64,000 nt of DNA from Microbacterium sp. LWH7-1.2 (GCF_038397755.1 NZ_CP151637.1:3720001-3784000), one strand, 5' to 3'. Positions 33,335-44,055 are shown, counted from the first letter of the stretch. Numbers and translations: made by a program. The notes: generated by a model from the sequence alone, not told the origin.

Positions 33335-34210
33335 TCATGATGCGGTCGCTCGCCCGAGTTCGGCGATGACCGACCAGTCCAGACCCGCGAGCTGGGGATC
33401 AGCCAGCGCGGTCTCGAACTGCGCGCGCAGAACCGGCGCCGTCGGCAGCTCAACGTGTCTCTCCGCGGCGAGCTGCTCAGCGAGACTCAGATCTTTCAGG
33501 CCGAGCGCGACGGTGAAGCCCGGCGGGTCGTAGCGCCTGTCGGCCATGATGCGGCCGTAGACCCGGTGAATGGGCCCGCCGAAGAAGGTGGTCGTGAACA
33601 GATCCACGAAGTCCGACCCGTCGACGCCTTCCGCCTCGACGAGCGCGATTCCCTCAGCCATGGACTCCAGGGCATGGAGCAGCATGAAGTTCATCGCGAC
33701 CTTCACGGCGTTGGCCCGTCGTGGCGACTCTCCGAGGTACCACCGCTTGACGCTGGCGAAGGCGAGCAGAGGATCGACCTCCGCCACGGCGTGTTGGGGT
33801 CCTGCGACGAGGATGTTCAAGCCGCCCTCCGCGGCCACCTCGGGTCGACCCAGGACCGGCGCCGCGATGTAGGTCACACCCGCGTCGGCAAAGCGGCGCG
33901 TGAGAAGATCTGCCATCTGGGCGCTGACGGAGGCCAGGTTCACGTGTACGCGGCCTTGCCCGGCGGCTCCGATGCTCGCGCGGCTGAGGACGGCGTCGGC
34001 GGCTGAGTCGTCCGCCAGCATGGAGAACGAGACCGGTGCCGCGAGAGCCTCCGCCGCAGAATCCGCTTGTATCAGTCCAGCCCTGAGCAGCTCACTGTCC
34101 GGGGCGAGCGGCGTCCGGTTCCAGACCACGATCGGTGATCCCGACCGAGCCACGCGTAGTGAAATGGCCGCTCCCATGCGGCCCAGGCCCAAGAAACCGA
34201 TGTGGTTCAT
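33335..34210 (-). CDS. 3-hydroxyisobutyrate-dehydrogenase-family oxidoreductase
   Basis: 291 residues. The N-terminal Rossmann motif is IGFLGLGRMGAAISLRVARS, the substrate-binding segment is HVNLASVSAQMADLLTRRFA, and the catalytic Lys is probably in ANAVKVAMNFMLLHALESMA (GxxGxGxxxK-like KVAMN). It would oxidise a beta-hydroxy acid or reduce the matching semialdehyde with NAD(P). ATG 34210 follows AAGGAGG and overlaps the stop of a short upstream frame (ATGA), which is a RidA remnant. Confidence 0.86.
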   Translation of the reverse strand: MNHIGFLGLGRMGAAISLRVARSGSPIVVWNRTPLAPDSELLRAGLIQADSAAEALAAPVSFSMLADDSAADAVLSRASIGAAGQGRVHVNLASVSAQMADLLTRRFADAGVTYIAAPVLGRPEVAAEGGLNILVAGPQHAVAEVDPLLAFASVKRWYLGESPRRANAVKVAMNFMLLHALESMAEGIALVEAEGVDGSDFVDLFTTTFFGGPIHRVYGRIMADRRYDPPGFTVALGLKDLSLAEQLAAERHVELPTAPVLRAQFETALADPQLAGLDWSVIAELGRATAS

Positions 34211-34317
34211 GCTGAGCCCCTCCTTTCTCGTTCTGACAGCCTGGAAATCGCGTCGACCTGAACCGTCGCTCCGTTGAAGAGCGACTCGACGCCGATCACG
34301 GGGCCCAGGTGCGACAT
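34207..34317 (-). pseudogene. RidA C-terminal remnant
   Basis: The frame reads MSHLGPVIGVESLFNGATVQ then VDAISRL. It matches the C-terminal end of the two RidA proteins in this window (LVGVHSLYNEATIEIDAIAV and LLGVAALFNDSTIEIDAIAA). Nothing of the first two thirds of a RidA gene is present; the frame opens right after the flavin reductase stop. Its TGA overlaps the ATG of the next gene, so it may still act in translational coupling. Assignment rests on about 25 residues. Confidence 0.45.
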
Positions 34318-34377
34318 CGCGCGGGCGTTCCCCGACACCTCGAGCGGGATGAAATCTGCGCGCTGTCGCCTCGTTTG

Positions 34378-34941
34378 TCAGTCGTCGCGCCCATATACCC
34401 TGTGGAAGGGGGGAGCCGCTGTCGTGGGCAGCTCGGTCTTCCCGTTGATTACATGCCACCGCCGATTGTGATAGACCAACGGCGATGGCTCGCCCGCCTC
34501 ATCCTCGAGGTGGGGTTTCGCCTCGATCGCCTCGACGATGAGCACCGTCGAACCGTGCACGTCGATGCGTTGCATGACGCGGCCACGCAGCCACGTCACC
34601 CCCGGATAGTACGGCTCGCCGGTCGGTAGCCGCCCCCATTCGATGTCGCTTCCGAACCGTGCGGCACCGCTACGCGATCCGAGCCTGGCGAGCGCCACGT
34701 GGTCGGCGGCGAGAAGGTGCACGACGACCGTCTCGGCCCTGCAGATGGTCGGGGTGCTCGACGAGATGGCCGAGGCCGAGAACATCAACGTCGGCGGGTC
34801 GATCGAGATGGACGCCACTGAACTGACCGTCATGGCCACCGGTCCGTCGCCCGCGTCAGCCGTGACGACGGCCACGCCGGCGGGGTGCGAGCGGAACGCG
34901 AAGCGGAACTGCTCCGCAGAAATACGTGGTTCTGCCTCCAT
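34378..34941 (-). CDS. Flavin reductase domain protein
   Basis: 187 residues with the split-barrel flavin reductase fold: FRFAFRSHPAGVAVVTADAG, the FMN-binding SSVASISIDPPTLMFSASAI, and FGSDIEWGRLPTGEPY. Such proteins reduce FMN or FAD with NAD(P)H and supply it to a two-component monooxygenase; the neighbour at 34980 is the natural partner. ATG 34941 has CGGAGG 6 nt upstream; GTG 34983 overlaps the upstream stop (GTGA) and is an alternative. A second reductase lies at 36.5 kb. Confidence 0.88.
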   Translation of the reverse strand: MEAEPRISAEQFRFAFRSHPAGVAVVTADAGDGPVAMTVSSVASISIDPPTLMFSASAISSSTPTICRAETVVVHLLAADHVALARLGSRSGAARFGSDIEWGRLPTGEPYYPGVTWLRGRVMQRIDVHGSTVLIVEAIEAKPHLEDEAGEPSPLVYHNRRWHVINGKTELPTTAAPPFHRVYGRDD

Positions 34942-34979
34942 TGACATCCTCCGTGCCTCTTCCTGACTCGACGCGACCG

Positions 34980-36182
34980 TCACACGATGGGCAGCACGAA
35001 GCGGGCGTCGTCCTCGCGTCCGAGCAGGACTCTGCCGTAAGCTTCGTACCCGCTCGCGCCGAGCGTGTGACCATGCGTGGCCGCCGTCGCCTGGTTACGC
35101 CAGATCCGTTGCAGAGAAGACGCGTCCGCGAACCCGCTCGAGCCGTGAGCCATCATGAGATCGTTGATTACGGCGGTGATCGTCTCCACCACCCATGCCG
35201 CCTTCGCGCGCATCTCGATGCGCGTCGCGTACGGAGCGTAGTAGGCTCGATCGGCCCCGGCGTATATCTCATCGGCGACCTGCTGCGCGACGGACTCTGC
35301 GGCGCTCAGGTTGACGCTCGCCTTCGCGATCAACGACTGGAAGATGCTGGAGTCCGTCTGCTTCTCGTAGCCGGTGTACGCGATGGATTTCGTGTCGGCG
35401 TGGGAGATGACGAAGTCCAGTGCTGCGCGTCCCATGCCGAGATGGGGCCCGACCAGCTTCATGAAAAGCGAGGGAACGAAGACGGTCCGATACGTCGCCT
35501 CGGTGTTGCTGCCGAGGTAATCACCCTCGACAGCCGCGGTCAGTGGCAACACGCGGTGAGCAGGTACGAACACATCTTGCGCGATCTGCGTCACGCTCGA
35601 GGTGGACCTCATCCCGGCAACATGCCAATTGTCTTCGGAGGACAGGTCAGAAGCGGGAACGAGCGCCAATCCGGCGTCGACGATCTCGCCGGCCGCGTTC
35701 TTCAGCGGGATACCCAGCAGCGACCAGCTCGCGTGCGTGCTGCCGGTGCCGTAAGCCCACTTCCCGGAGACCCGGTATCCGCCGTCGGTGGGTATGGAAT
35801 CGGACGTCGTAGCCAGCACGATCGAGATGAGACGATTCCCGTCGGCATCGTCTCCCCAGACGTCCGCCTGAGCGCGGTCGTCCATCAGGCTGAGGACCCA
35901 CGCTCCCGAGTCGAGAATGCCGAACACCCACGCCAGGCTTCCATCTCCGCGTGCGACTGCGCGCGCGACGGCCATCGACTCGCGGGTATTCGCAGCGAGT
36001 CCGCCGAACTTCTCCGGGGTCGAGACGACGAACGCCCCGGTGCCCACCAGTGCCGCGAACGCCTCGTCGTCCACATGGCGCGTCTGATCACCGCTGCGGC
36101 CGCTGGCGACGAGCAGTGGTTGCAGCGCGTCGATCTTGGAGATGATCGCGGACACCTGCGATCGGATCTCTGCCTCACCCAT
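34980..36182 (-). CDS. Flavin-dependent monooxygenase, acyl-CoA-dehydrogenase fold
   Basis: 400 residues. AFVVSTPEKFGGLAANTRES, ARGDGSLAWVFGILDSGAWV and GGYRVSGKWAYGTGSTHASW follow the group D monooxygenase pattern, parallel to the protein at 17.1 kb; the C-terminal SSLQRIWRNQATAATHGHTL matches too. It lies directly upstream of a flavin reductase gene with a 4-nt or 38-nt junction, the expected two-component arrangement. It probably hydroxylates an aromatic or N-heterocyclic ring. A -35 box TTGACA on this strand is at 36257-36252. Confidence 0.85.
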   Translation of the reverse strand: MGEAEIRSQVSAIISKIDALQPLLVASGRSGDQTRHVDDEAFAALVGTGAFVVSTPEKFGGLAANTRESMAVARAVARGDGSLAWVFGILDSGAWVLSLMDDRAQADVWGDDADGNRLISIVLATTSDSIPTDGGYRVSGKWAYGTGSTHASWSLLGIPLKNAAGEIVDAGLALVPASDLSSEDNWHVAGMRSTSSVTQIAQDVFVPAHRVLPLTAAVEGDYLGSNTEATYRTVFVPSLFMKLVGPHLGMGRAALDFVISHADTKSIAYTGYEKQTDSSIFQSLIAKASVNLSAAESVAQQVADEIYAGADRAYYAPYATRIEMRAKAAWVVETITAVINDLMMAHGSSGFADASSLQRIWRNQATAATHGHTLGASGYEAYGRVLLGREDDARFVLPIV

Positions 36183-36228
36183 GTCTTGCTCGCTTTCGGC
36201 CTGCAGCGCGGTGACATTCGTTCATCAC

Positions 36229-36412
36229 AAAATGACAGAGTCGATGGGCGCTGTCAATTTCTACTGTACATGGAGCGTGACTGGACATGTCGACGCCAGC
36301 CTTGTGAGGTCAGCGGCGCGGACGGCGCGCCTGCTCCTACGCGACTCACATCTGGTAACGACGGTGTTCACTGGGGGTCTTGACGGCCCGCAAATGTTCA
36401 TTAAAGTTGAAC
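36229..36412. promoter_or_regulatory. Divergent promoters with GTTCA/TGAAC operator
   Basis: Leftward: TTGACA (36257-36252) with CATTTT (36234-36229) at 17 nt, for the monooxygenase. Rightward: TTGACG (36380-36385) with TAAAGT (36402-36407) at 16 nt, for the reductase at 36.5 kb. GTTCA-N7-TGAAC (36396-36412) overlaps the rightward -10. The 324-bp gap has no gene. Confidence 0.45.
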
Positions 36413-36506
36413 GCTACGCAGTTTTCGGGTGGCGGCCAACCCGCGAGCCATCCGGATGAGACCGGTTGTGGAATGCAACCCAACCGGACTGAACGGAGAC
36501 GCAAGC

Positions 36507-37076
36507 ATGGTCAGAGTGACTTCAGCGGACAGAGAGAGGCCAGCCATCATGGAGCAGACAGCCCACACCGTATCGGCCGATCAGCTCAAGCGGGCCTTCC
36601 GAAACCATCCGGCCGGAGTCGCGGTGATCTCCGCCAGTGCGGACGGTGTGAACGCTGCACTCACCGTCAGTTCGCTCTCCTCTTTGAGCGCCGAGCCTCC
36701 TCTCCTCGTCTTCTCCGTCTCGGACATCTCGTCGAGCACTCCCGTCGTGCTCGCCGCGGAAACGGTCGTCGTGCACATGCTCGACGCAGGGTGCGCCTGG
36801 CTGGCGAAGCTCGGCGCCGAGCGCGGCGCTGACCGGTTCAAGGACGCGGGACAGTGGGACGTGCTGCCCGGAGGCGAGCCCTTCTTCGTCGGCGCCCCCG
36901 TGATCGTCCGCGCGCGGGTGGTCGACCACGTGCGGGCCGGCTCGTCGACTCTCTGCATCCTAGAGGCGGTCGAGATCGTCGACCGAGGCGAGGTGGAGTC
37001 CGACGCGGCGCGGCCGCTCGTCTACCACAACCGTACGTGGCATGAACTGAGCCCGGCCTCGACTCTGGCGTTCTGA
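36507..37076 (+). CDS. Flavin reductase domain protein
   Basis: 189 residues, a close relative of the reductase at 34.4 kb (LKRAFRNHPAGVAVISASAD, SSLSSLSAEPPLLVFSVSDI, PLVYHNRTWHEL). It should reduce free flavin with NAD(P)H for a monooxygenase. ATG 36507 has GGAG 8 nt upstream; ATG 36549 would give a protein whose start aligns better with the paralogue. It is divergent from the monooxygenase at 34980, so the monooxygenase is bracketed by two reductases. Confidence 0.86.
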   Translation: MVRVTSADRERPAIMEQTAHTVSADQLKRAFRNHPAGVAVISASADGVNAALTVSSLSSLSAEPPLLVFSVSDISSSTPVVLAAETVVVHMLDAGCAWLAKLGAERGADRFKDAGQWDVLPGGEPFFVGAPVIVRARVVDHVRAGSSTLCILEAVEIVDRGEVESDAARPLVYHNRTWHELSPASTLAF

Positions 37077-37238
37077 CCGATCGCGCTGTGCGACCTGACG
37101 CTCGAACGCTGACAGGACACCGACGGACGAAAGAGCCCCTGGTTCGCGCGAGCTGCGGCCTGAGGGGGAGGCGTACGACCCTGAGCGCCGACCCCGACCA
37201 CGCCGTCCAAGCGGAGGAGGAGCGGAACTGATGCGGAG

Positions 37239-37432
37239 CCGAAGCTGTACGTCGCCGTCGGCATCTCGGGTGCGATCCAGCACCAGGCCGGTATGCAGAC
37301 CGCGAAGACGATCGTCGCCATCAACAAGCACGCTGACGCCCCATCTTCGAGATTGCGGACTTCGGCGTCGTCGGCGACCTGTTCACGGTCGTGCCGCAGC
37401 TGATCGCCGCGCTCGAGGCGAAGCAGGCGTAA
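37239..37432 (+). pseudogene. etfA: Electron-transfer flavoprotein alpha remnant
   Basis: [20 protein letters not shown] then [15 protein letters not shown], and after a one-base shift [20 protein letters not shown] ending in AALEAKQA. This is the FAD-binding C-terminal quarter of EtfA. The rest of the gene is gone and the remaining piece is frameshifted, so it is dead. The gap 37077-37238 has no gene. Confidence 0.8.
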
Positions 37433-37797
37433 CCGGCGATGGCCTAGGGATCTGCGGTGCGCGGCGGTCTGCCGCGCGTCTCCGGCGGTGAGCCCTGGCC
37501 TCCCGCCGGCACCGCGCCCGTCGCCGTCGAGACCCCCGTCACTCCGCCCGACGCCAACAGACGACTCCCTCCCTCCCCGAACTCGCGGCGGATGCTAGGC
37601 CGGGGTTCAGGTGGCGCGATACGCGGCAACGGATGCCACCACCCCGCGCGTCGCGACACCCGAGGCGTCCTCGACGGCGGGGCGGAGCGTTCGCCGAGGC
37701 CGGCCGCGCGTGTCGGGCGGCCAGTCATAGCCTCCCGTAGAGGCGACGAGCTCCGCCGCGAAGGTGGCAGCAGTGGCCGCCACCGAGACCGCCTGAT
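37433..37797. other. Intergenic gap, nothing recognised
   Basis: GC-rich sequence between the etfA remnant and the IS110-family element. No frame has family-like composition, and no promoter or repeat stands out. It may be further gene debris. Confidence 0.4.
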
Positions 37798-39111
37798 GCT
37801 CCTATGGTGTCAAGTCGCGTGAGTTGAGCCAGCTGTCGTAGTTGGTGAGGAAGACGGCATCGTGGACCTGGCCGCGCTCGGCGAGGGAGATCTTCGCGGT
37901 GCTGACGCCGAGTCCGACCGCTGCGTGGACCTGGAGCAGGCCGAGCTCTTGACGCTTGGGGCGCAGTTCGCGATAGTCCGCGGCGGGGGGTGGGCTGGTG
38001 ATGGGGGTGAAGACTTCGCGGGCGATCGCTCGCTTGAGGCAGCGGAGAATCTCTTTGGTGTTCTTCCCTTCATTCCGCTTCTTGGCGATGTAGTCGCGAG
38101 TGCGCTGGTCGCAGGTGATCCGGGCGACGGCGATCTGGTGCAGGGCGGAGTTCGCGTGCCTGTCCCCGCCGCGATTGAGGCGGTGACGGGTCGTCTTGCC
38201 GCTGGAGGCAGGGATCGGATTGGTGCCGCAGAGCGCCGCGAAGGATGCCTCTGGCGTAAGCCGGTCGGCGTTCTCGCCCGCCGTGATCAGCAATTGCGCG
38301 GCAGTGACGGTGCCGATGCCCTTGGTTTGCTGCAGGGCGGGATTCGCTTGCGCGACCAGCTGCTCGAGCTCAGCGTCGAGCGCGGCGGCTTCGACGCTGA
38401 GGAGCGGGTATCGCCGGGCCAGCGACTTCAGCGAGGACAGGACCGTCCTGCTGAGTAGGTTCTCCTCCATCGCTGGCCGGGTGCGAGCGAGTGCCGGAAT
38501 CAGCTTGCCATCACTGTGATCCCGGGTATCTGGCGCGGATCTGCTCGGGTGAGGTGACCAGCAGGCTCTTGATCTGCACTCGCGTCGCAGCACGCGCCTT
38601 GACCGCGCTGCGACGCGGCGTGGCCGTAGCGGAGGGCCTCCACGACACCGTCCAGCTGCTTCGGTTCGGGATGACCTGGGCCGGCGAGCACGGCTTTCGC
38701 GGCCTCGTAGGCGTCGATCGGGTCCGACTTACCCCGCATCCGGCCGACCTCACGATTGGGGCGGATGACTTCGACGACACGGATCCCCGCTGATTGCAGA
38801 TGCATCGTGACGCCTGCGCCATAGGAATGCGTTCCTTCGATGCCGACGTGCTGGACCAAGCCGAACGCACCGATGAACGCTGCGATGGCCTGGTACCCGA
38901 TCAGTGTCGCCGGGAACCCGGCATCGCCGAGCCTTCGACCGTCGGCATCAATCACCGCGACATGGTGCGTATCGGCGTGCGTGTCGATGCCGGCGGGGAC
39001 TTCCGGCTGGATCGTTGTCATGATGGTTCCGCCTTCCACTTCCCTGTGAGGGCTCGCCGGTCAGGGAGGGCAGACAAGACGTTGATGGGGGCTTCGACCC
39101 AAGCTCCTATG
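37798..39111 (-). mobile_element. IS110-family element with frameshifted transposase
   Basis: The DEDD transposase reads from ATG 39021: GIDTHADTHHVAVIDADGRR, VGIEGTHSYGAG, GKSDPIDAYEA, then after two frame changes (about 38580 and 38500) TKGIGTVTAAQLLITAGENA, FAALCGTNPIPASSGKTTRH and RLNRGGDRHANSALH, to a stop at 37802. The two shifts make it inactive unless recoded. GCTCCTATG occurs at 37798-37806 and 39103-39111 and may mark the element ends or core sequence; the right end could instead lie near 39.29 kb. Confidence 0.8.
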
Positions 39112-39142
39112 AGGTCATGCCAGCCCTGGCCGGCTCGCGAAA

Positions 39143-39214
39143 CCCTGTCCCGGGTGGACAGATCAGATGCAAGGCACGAAGCCCGTCGACGACAGGGTCA
39201 CACCCAGGACAGGG
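39143..39214. other. Structured non-coding stretch beside the IS110 element
   Basis: CCCTGTCCCGGGTG (39143-39156) pairs with CACCCAGGACAGGG (39201-39214) apart from one mismatch. The stretch lies upstream of the transposase start, where IS110-family elements of one subgroup encode their guide (bridge) RNA. No gene is present from 39112 to 39298. The RNA call is a guess from position and pairing. Confidence 0.3.
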
Positions 39215-39298
39215 ACGACTTCATTCTTCAACGTCGACGACGGTCCAACCTGAAGCCAAAGCGACGCTCGAAAATGAGGCCACCGGTTCGTCGTTTCG

Positions 39299-41112
<1,814 letters not shown>

Positions 41113-41265
41113 GTCTTGCCGGTGCCGGGAGGGCCGAGCAGCACCACGTTCTGCGCTTCGAGCAGGACCCGCGGCGTTGCGGGCGGAGACTTCGCGTTCC
41201 AGCACCGCGGCGAGGTAGTCCTCGAACGACCAGCCGGCATCGCGGGCTTGGTCGGCCATCTGGCC
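41113..41265 (-). pseudogene. istB: IS21-family istB, N-terminal part
   Basis: ADQARDAGWSFEDYLAAVLE then REVSARNA, and after a frame change LLEAQNVVLLGPPGTGKTH with the Walker A motif. It continues at 39737. About 30 codons before the P-loop and the first residues are missing, so the gene was already decaying before or after the insertion. Confidence 0.8.
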
Positions 41266-41538
41266 GAGCCGATCTGCGTCGCGCAGATCGCGGAGGCCGC
41301 GCGGATTTCCGTGCGCGCGCTGCGGTACGGCTTCGCTCATCAATTCGGTGTCTCGCCCAGCAGGTACCTGCGTGACAGTCGACTACGTCAGGTTCACGCT
41401 GAGCTGCGCGACGCGGATCCGGCGGTCACGACGGTCGTCGCGGTGGCCCGTCGGTGGGGCATCGGCCACGCGGGGCGCTTCGCCGCCGAGTACCGCGCGA
41501 AGTTCGGTGAATACCCCTCCGACACGCTGCGCCACTGA
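41266..41538 (+). pseudogene. AraC-family regulator, C-terminal HTH only
   Basis: VAQIAEAARISVRALRYGFA, FGVSPSRYLRDSRLRQVHAE and VAVARRWGIGHAGRFAAEYR then AKFGEYPSDTLRH form the complete double helix-turn-helix of an AraC protein. The sensor domain is missing; IS21 sequence lies directly upstream. The frame is open from further left, so a fusion peptide could be made, but a working regulator is unlikely. Confidence 0.75.
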
Positions 41539-41619
41539 CCAAGCGGCCATCGCGCCGCCTGGAGTGGGGGTTGATCCACCCGAACGGCGCGGCCGTCGCC
41601 GATGCGACAACCTCGCCGC

Positions 41620-42066
41620 CTACGCGCCTTCCTTCTCCGACGCCCGGTAGCGCGCGGGCTCCGGCGCCCGTGCGAACCACCGGCCCGTGACCTGGGTCGG
41701 CACGATGCGCACCCAGCGGTACTTCAGGGTGGGGATCCACGGGGTGAGCGGGAGCGCGTCCGCCTCGTCGATCTCTCGCTGCACCTCGAGGCGCTCCGCC
41801 ACGCCCTTGACGATCACACTCGACGCGTGGGTGTCGTCGTACTCGTCCACTTCAAAGGCGACCCGTGGATGCTGGGTGAGCTCCGCGAGCTTGGAGCCGG
41901 GCGCGGTGCGGAAGAACACGCGCGGTCCATCGATCACGTAGTTCACGGGGAAGATATCGGGGTCGCCGTCCGCATCCAGGGCGAGGTGACCCAGCTCGCC
42001 GCGCGCGAGCAGATTCCAGCACTGCTCCTCGCTGAGACTCACGACCGCATCGTTCGTGTCTTCCAT
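41620..42066 (-). CDS. PNPOx-like (pyridoxamine 5'-phosphate oxidase fold) protein
   Basis: 148 residues: LSEEQCWNLLARGELGHLAL, FPVNYVIDGPRVFFRTAPGS, RVAFEVDEYDDTHASSVIVK. This is the small split-barrel family that binds FMN, F420 or heme, common in actinobacterial stress regulons. The gene marks the right border of the mobile-element zone. It is divergent from the KASIII gene. Confidence 0.82.
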   Translation of the reverse strand: MEDTNDAVVSLSEEQCWNLLARGELGHLALDADGDPDIFPVNYVIDGPRVFFRTAPGSKLAELTQHPRVAFEVDEYDDTHASSVIVKGVAERLEVQREIDEADALPLTPWIPTLKYRWVRIVPTQVTGRWFARAPEPARYRASEKEGA

Positions 42067-42159
42067 GACGCCATCTCCGTCGATCCCGTCCGCCGCACAC
42101 GGCCCCTGCGCACACCATAGTTCCGCCGCGACCAAAAGGGCACTGGGCACCTGCGCTTC

Positions 42160-42198
42160 GAAGATGACGGATGCTGCGGGCCGCAGCATCCGTGTCTT
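42160..42198. promoter_or_regulatory. Hairpin in front of the KASIII gene
   Basis: ACGGATGCTGC (42167-42177) pairs with GCAGCATCCGT (42183-42193) around GGGCC; GAAGA and TCTTC extend the stem with small bulges. It ends about 20 bp before the ATG at 42217. It could be an operator, an attenuator or a translation-blocking stem. Confidence 0.45.
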
Positions 42199-42216
42199 CC
42201 CCCTAGTCTCGTCACC

Positions 42217-43359
42217 ATGGGCGCGACGGCGAATGCCTATCTGACCGGGTTCGGCCGGTACCTGCCGGGGGAGGCGGTCGACAACGACGGCATCGCGGCG
42301 CGCCTCGGCGGTGTCGACGCGGTCACGGAGCGCACCCGCCGGCGCATCCTCGACTCGAACGGCATCCGGCAGCGGCACTACGCGCTCGACGAGCACGGCG
42401 AGCCGACCGAGCTCAACGAAGAACTCGCGGTCAAGGCCCTCCGTGCGGCGTTCGACGATCGCGGCATCGACGCCCACGACATCCGCATGCTCGCGTGCGC
42501 GACCACGATGGGCGACGTGCTCGTGCCGGGGTTCGCCTCGATGGTGCACGGGCGACTCGGTGGCGGGCCCATGCAGCTGCTGTCGGCGTCCGGTGTGTGC
42601 GCGTCCAGCCTCGCGGCCCTCGACGCCGCCGTCAGCAAGATCCGGCTCGGCGACCACCCGCGCGCGGCAGTGGTCGGCTCGGAACTCGCAAGCCGGAGTC
42701 TCCGCCAGCGCCGGTATGACGGCATCCGTGCCGGCATGGACGCCCACTTCCTCCGCTGGATGCTGTCGGACGGGGCGGGGGCCGTGGTGGTCGAGTTCCA
42801 GCCGCACCCGGACAAGCCGTCGCTGCGCGTCGACTGGGTGCGTCACGTCTCGCTCGCGCACGAGCACGACGTGTGCATGCGCGCCGGCATGGTGGGAGCG
42901 GAGCCGGTGGTCGGCGGAACATGGCAGGACGCCGGCATCGCCGAGGCGGACGCCGCCGGGATGTTCCTCCTTCGGCAGGACGTCGGCATGCTCGACGACC
43001 TCGCCGAGGCCGGCATCCGCCAGTTCGAGGAACTCGTCGACATCGGACTGGTCGACGTGCGCCACCTCGACCACGTCGTGTGCCACTACAGCACCAACAT
43101 GTTCCGCGACGTCGCGTTCGAGGCGCTGCGCCGCCGCATCCCGACGCTCGACACCGACCGCTGGTTCTCGAACCTCGAGACCCGCGGCAACACCGGCTCG
43201 GCGAGCATCTTCATCGCGCTCGAGGAGGCCTGGCACTCGGGCCGCTTCGCACCCGGCGAGACCGTGCTGCTCGCGGTGCCCGAATCCGGGCGTTTCTCAT
43301 TCGCCTTCGCCCATCTCACCGTGGTCGCCGCCCGTGACCAGCAAGGAGCTCCGATATGA
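42217..43359 (+). CDS. KASIII-like thiolase-fold enzyme
   Basis: 380 residues with the 3-oxoacyl-ACP synthase III fold. The catalytic triad fits Cys128 (SASGVCASSL), His290 (VVCHYSTN) and Asn325 (RGNTGSAS). The N-terminal YLTGFGRYLPGEAVDN is family-typical, but an insert and the ESGRFSFAF end differ from FabH. It probably condenses or transfers an acyl chain from CoA or ACP. It overlaps the next gene by 4 nt and heads a three-gene module. It is not near fatty-acid synthesis genes, so a special product is likely. Confidence 0.84.
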   Translation: MGATANAYLTGFGRYLPGEAVDNDGIAARLGGVDAVTERTRRRILDSNGIRQRHYALDEHGEPTELNEELAVKALRAAFDDRGIDAHDIRMLACATTMGDVLVPGFASMVHGRLGGGPMQLLSASGVCASSLAALDAAVSKIRLGDHPRAAVVGSELASRSLRQRRYDGIRAGMDAHFLRWMLSDGAGAVVVEFQPHPDKPSLRVDWVRHVSLAHEHDVCMRAGMVGAEPVVGGTWQDAGIAEADAAGMFLLRQDVGMLDDLAEAGIRQFEELVDIGLVDVRHLDHVVCHYSTNMFRDVAFEALRRRIPTLDTDRWFSNLETRGNTGSASIFIALEEAWHSGRFAPGETVLLAVPESGRFSFAFAHLTVVAARDQQGAPI

Positions 43360-44054
43360 GCAGCACGACGACCGTCTCCGCCGACACCGCCCGCGATGAG
43401 CCGGTGAGCCTGTTCGACCGCCTCGCCGCGGTCTGGGTCGAGCTCGAGGATCGGCTGGACCGGGTGCCCATCCTCCAGCGCCTCGCCGACGGCACGGTCA
43501 CACTCGACGACTACCGGCGGCTGCTCTTCAACCTGCGCCAGCAGGTGGTCGACGGGTCGCCGTGGATCTCGCGGGCGGCGGCCAGCTTCGACATCGACCA
43601 CTTCGAGCTGCGCGCGGCGGCGATCCGCCACGCCGAGGAGGAGCACCGCGACTACCTGATGCTCGAGCGCGACTACGTCGCGATCGGCGGTTCGCTCGAC
43701 GAGCTGCGCCGTGGGCGCAAGAACATCGGGTCGGAGGCGCTGTCGGGCTACATGTTCCACTACGCGGCCCAGCCCAACCCTGTCGGGCTGCTGGGTGCGA
43801 TGTTCATCATCGAGGGGCTGGGCGCGAAGCGCGCGGCGGGCTGGGCGGCGAGATTCCAGGAAGTGCTCGGCCTCGCCGACAACCAGGTGCACTTCATGCG
43901 CTACCACCAGGATGCCGACGCCGAGCACACGGGCGACATGGAGGCGATCCTGACGTCGGGCATCATCGATGACCGCGACGCCGACGACATCGTCCGCTGC
44001 GCGCAGGTGGTGGCGCGGCTGTACGCGCTGCAGCTCGAGGAACTGGACCGCTGA
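43356..44054 (+). CDS. Heme-oxygenase-like (HDO-type) iron enzyme
   Basis: 232 residues, all helical. Candidate metal ligands are Glu96/His97 (RHAEEEHRDY), Glu153 (MFIIEGLG), His184, Asp188 and His191 (YHQDADAEHTGD), the pattern of heme-oxygenase-like di-iron oxidases. Family members include UndA, BesC, CADD and SznF, which perform oxidative C-C, C-N or decarboxylation chemistry. A TenA-like hydrolase is less likely, as its Cys is absent. It is translationally coupled to the KASIII gene and the next gene, which suggests action on the KASIII product. Confidence 0.78.
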   Translation: MSSTTTVSADTARDEPVSLFDRLAAVWVELEDRLDRVPILQRLADGTVTLDDYRRLLFNLRQQVVDGSPWISRAAASFDIDHFELRAAAIRHAEEEHRDYLMLERDYVAIGGSLDELRRGRKNIGSEALSGYMFHYAAQPNPVGLLGAMFIIEGLGAKRAAGWAARFQEVLGLADNQVHFMRYHQDADAEHTGDMEAILTSGIIDDRDADDIVRCAQVVARLYALQLEELDR

Positions 44055-44055
44055 C

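Noticed and set aside
17074..36182. Identity with the sulfonamide-degradation (sad) monooxygenase system of Microbacterium
   Set aside because: Fold class and two-component logic agree, but I cannot match the sequences from memory, and no sul or other sad-linked gene is visible. Sequence comparison with SadA/SadB would settle it.
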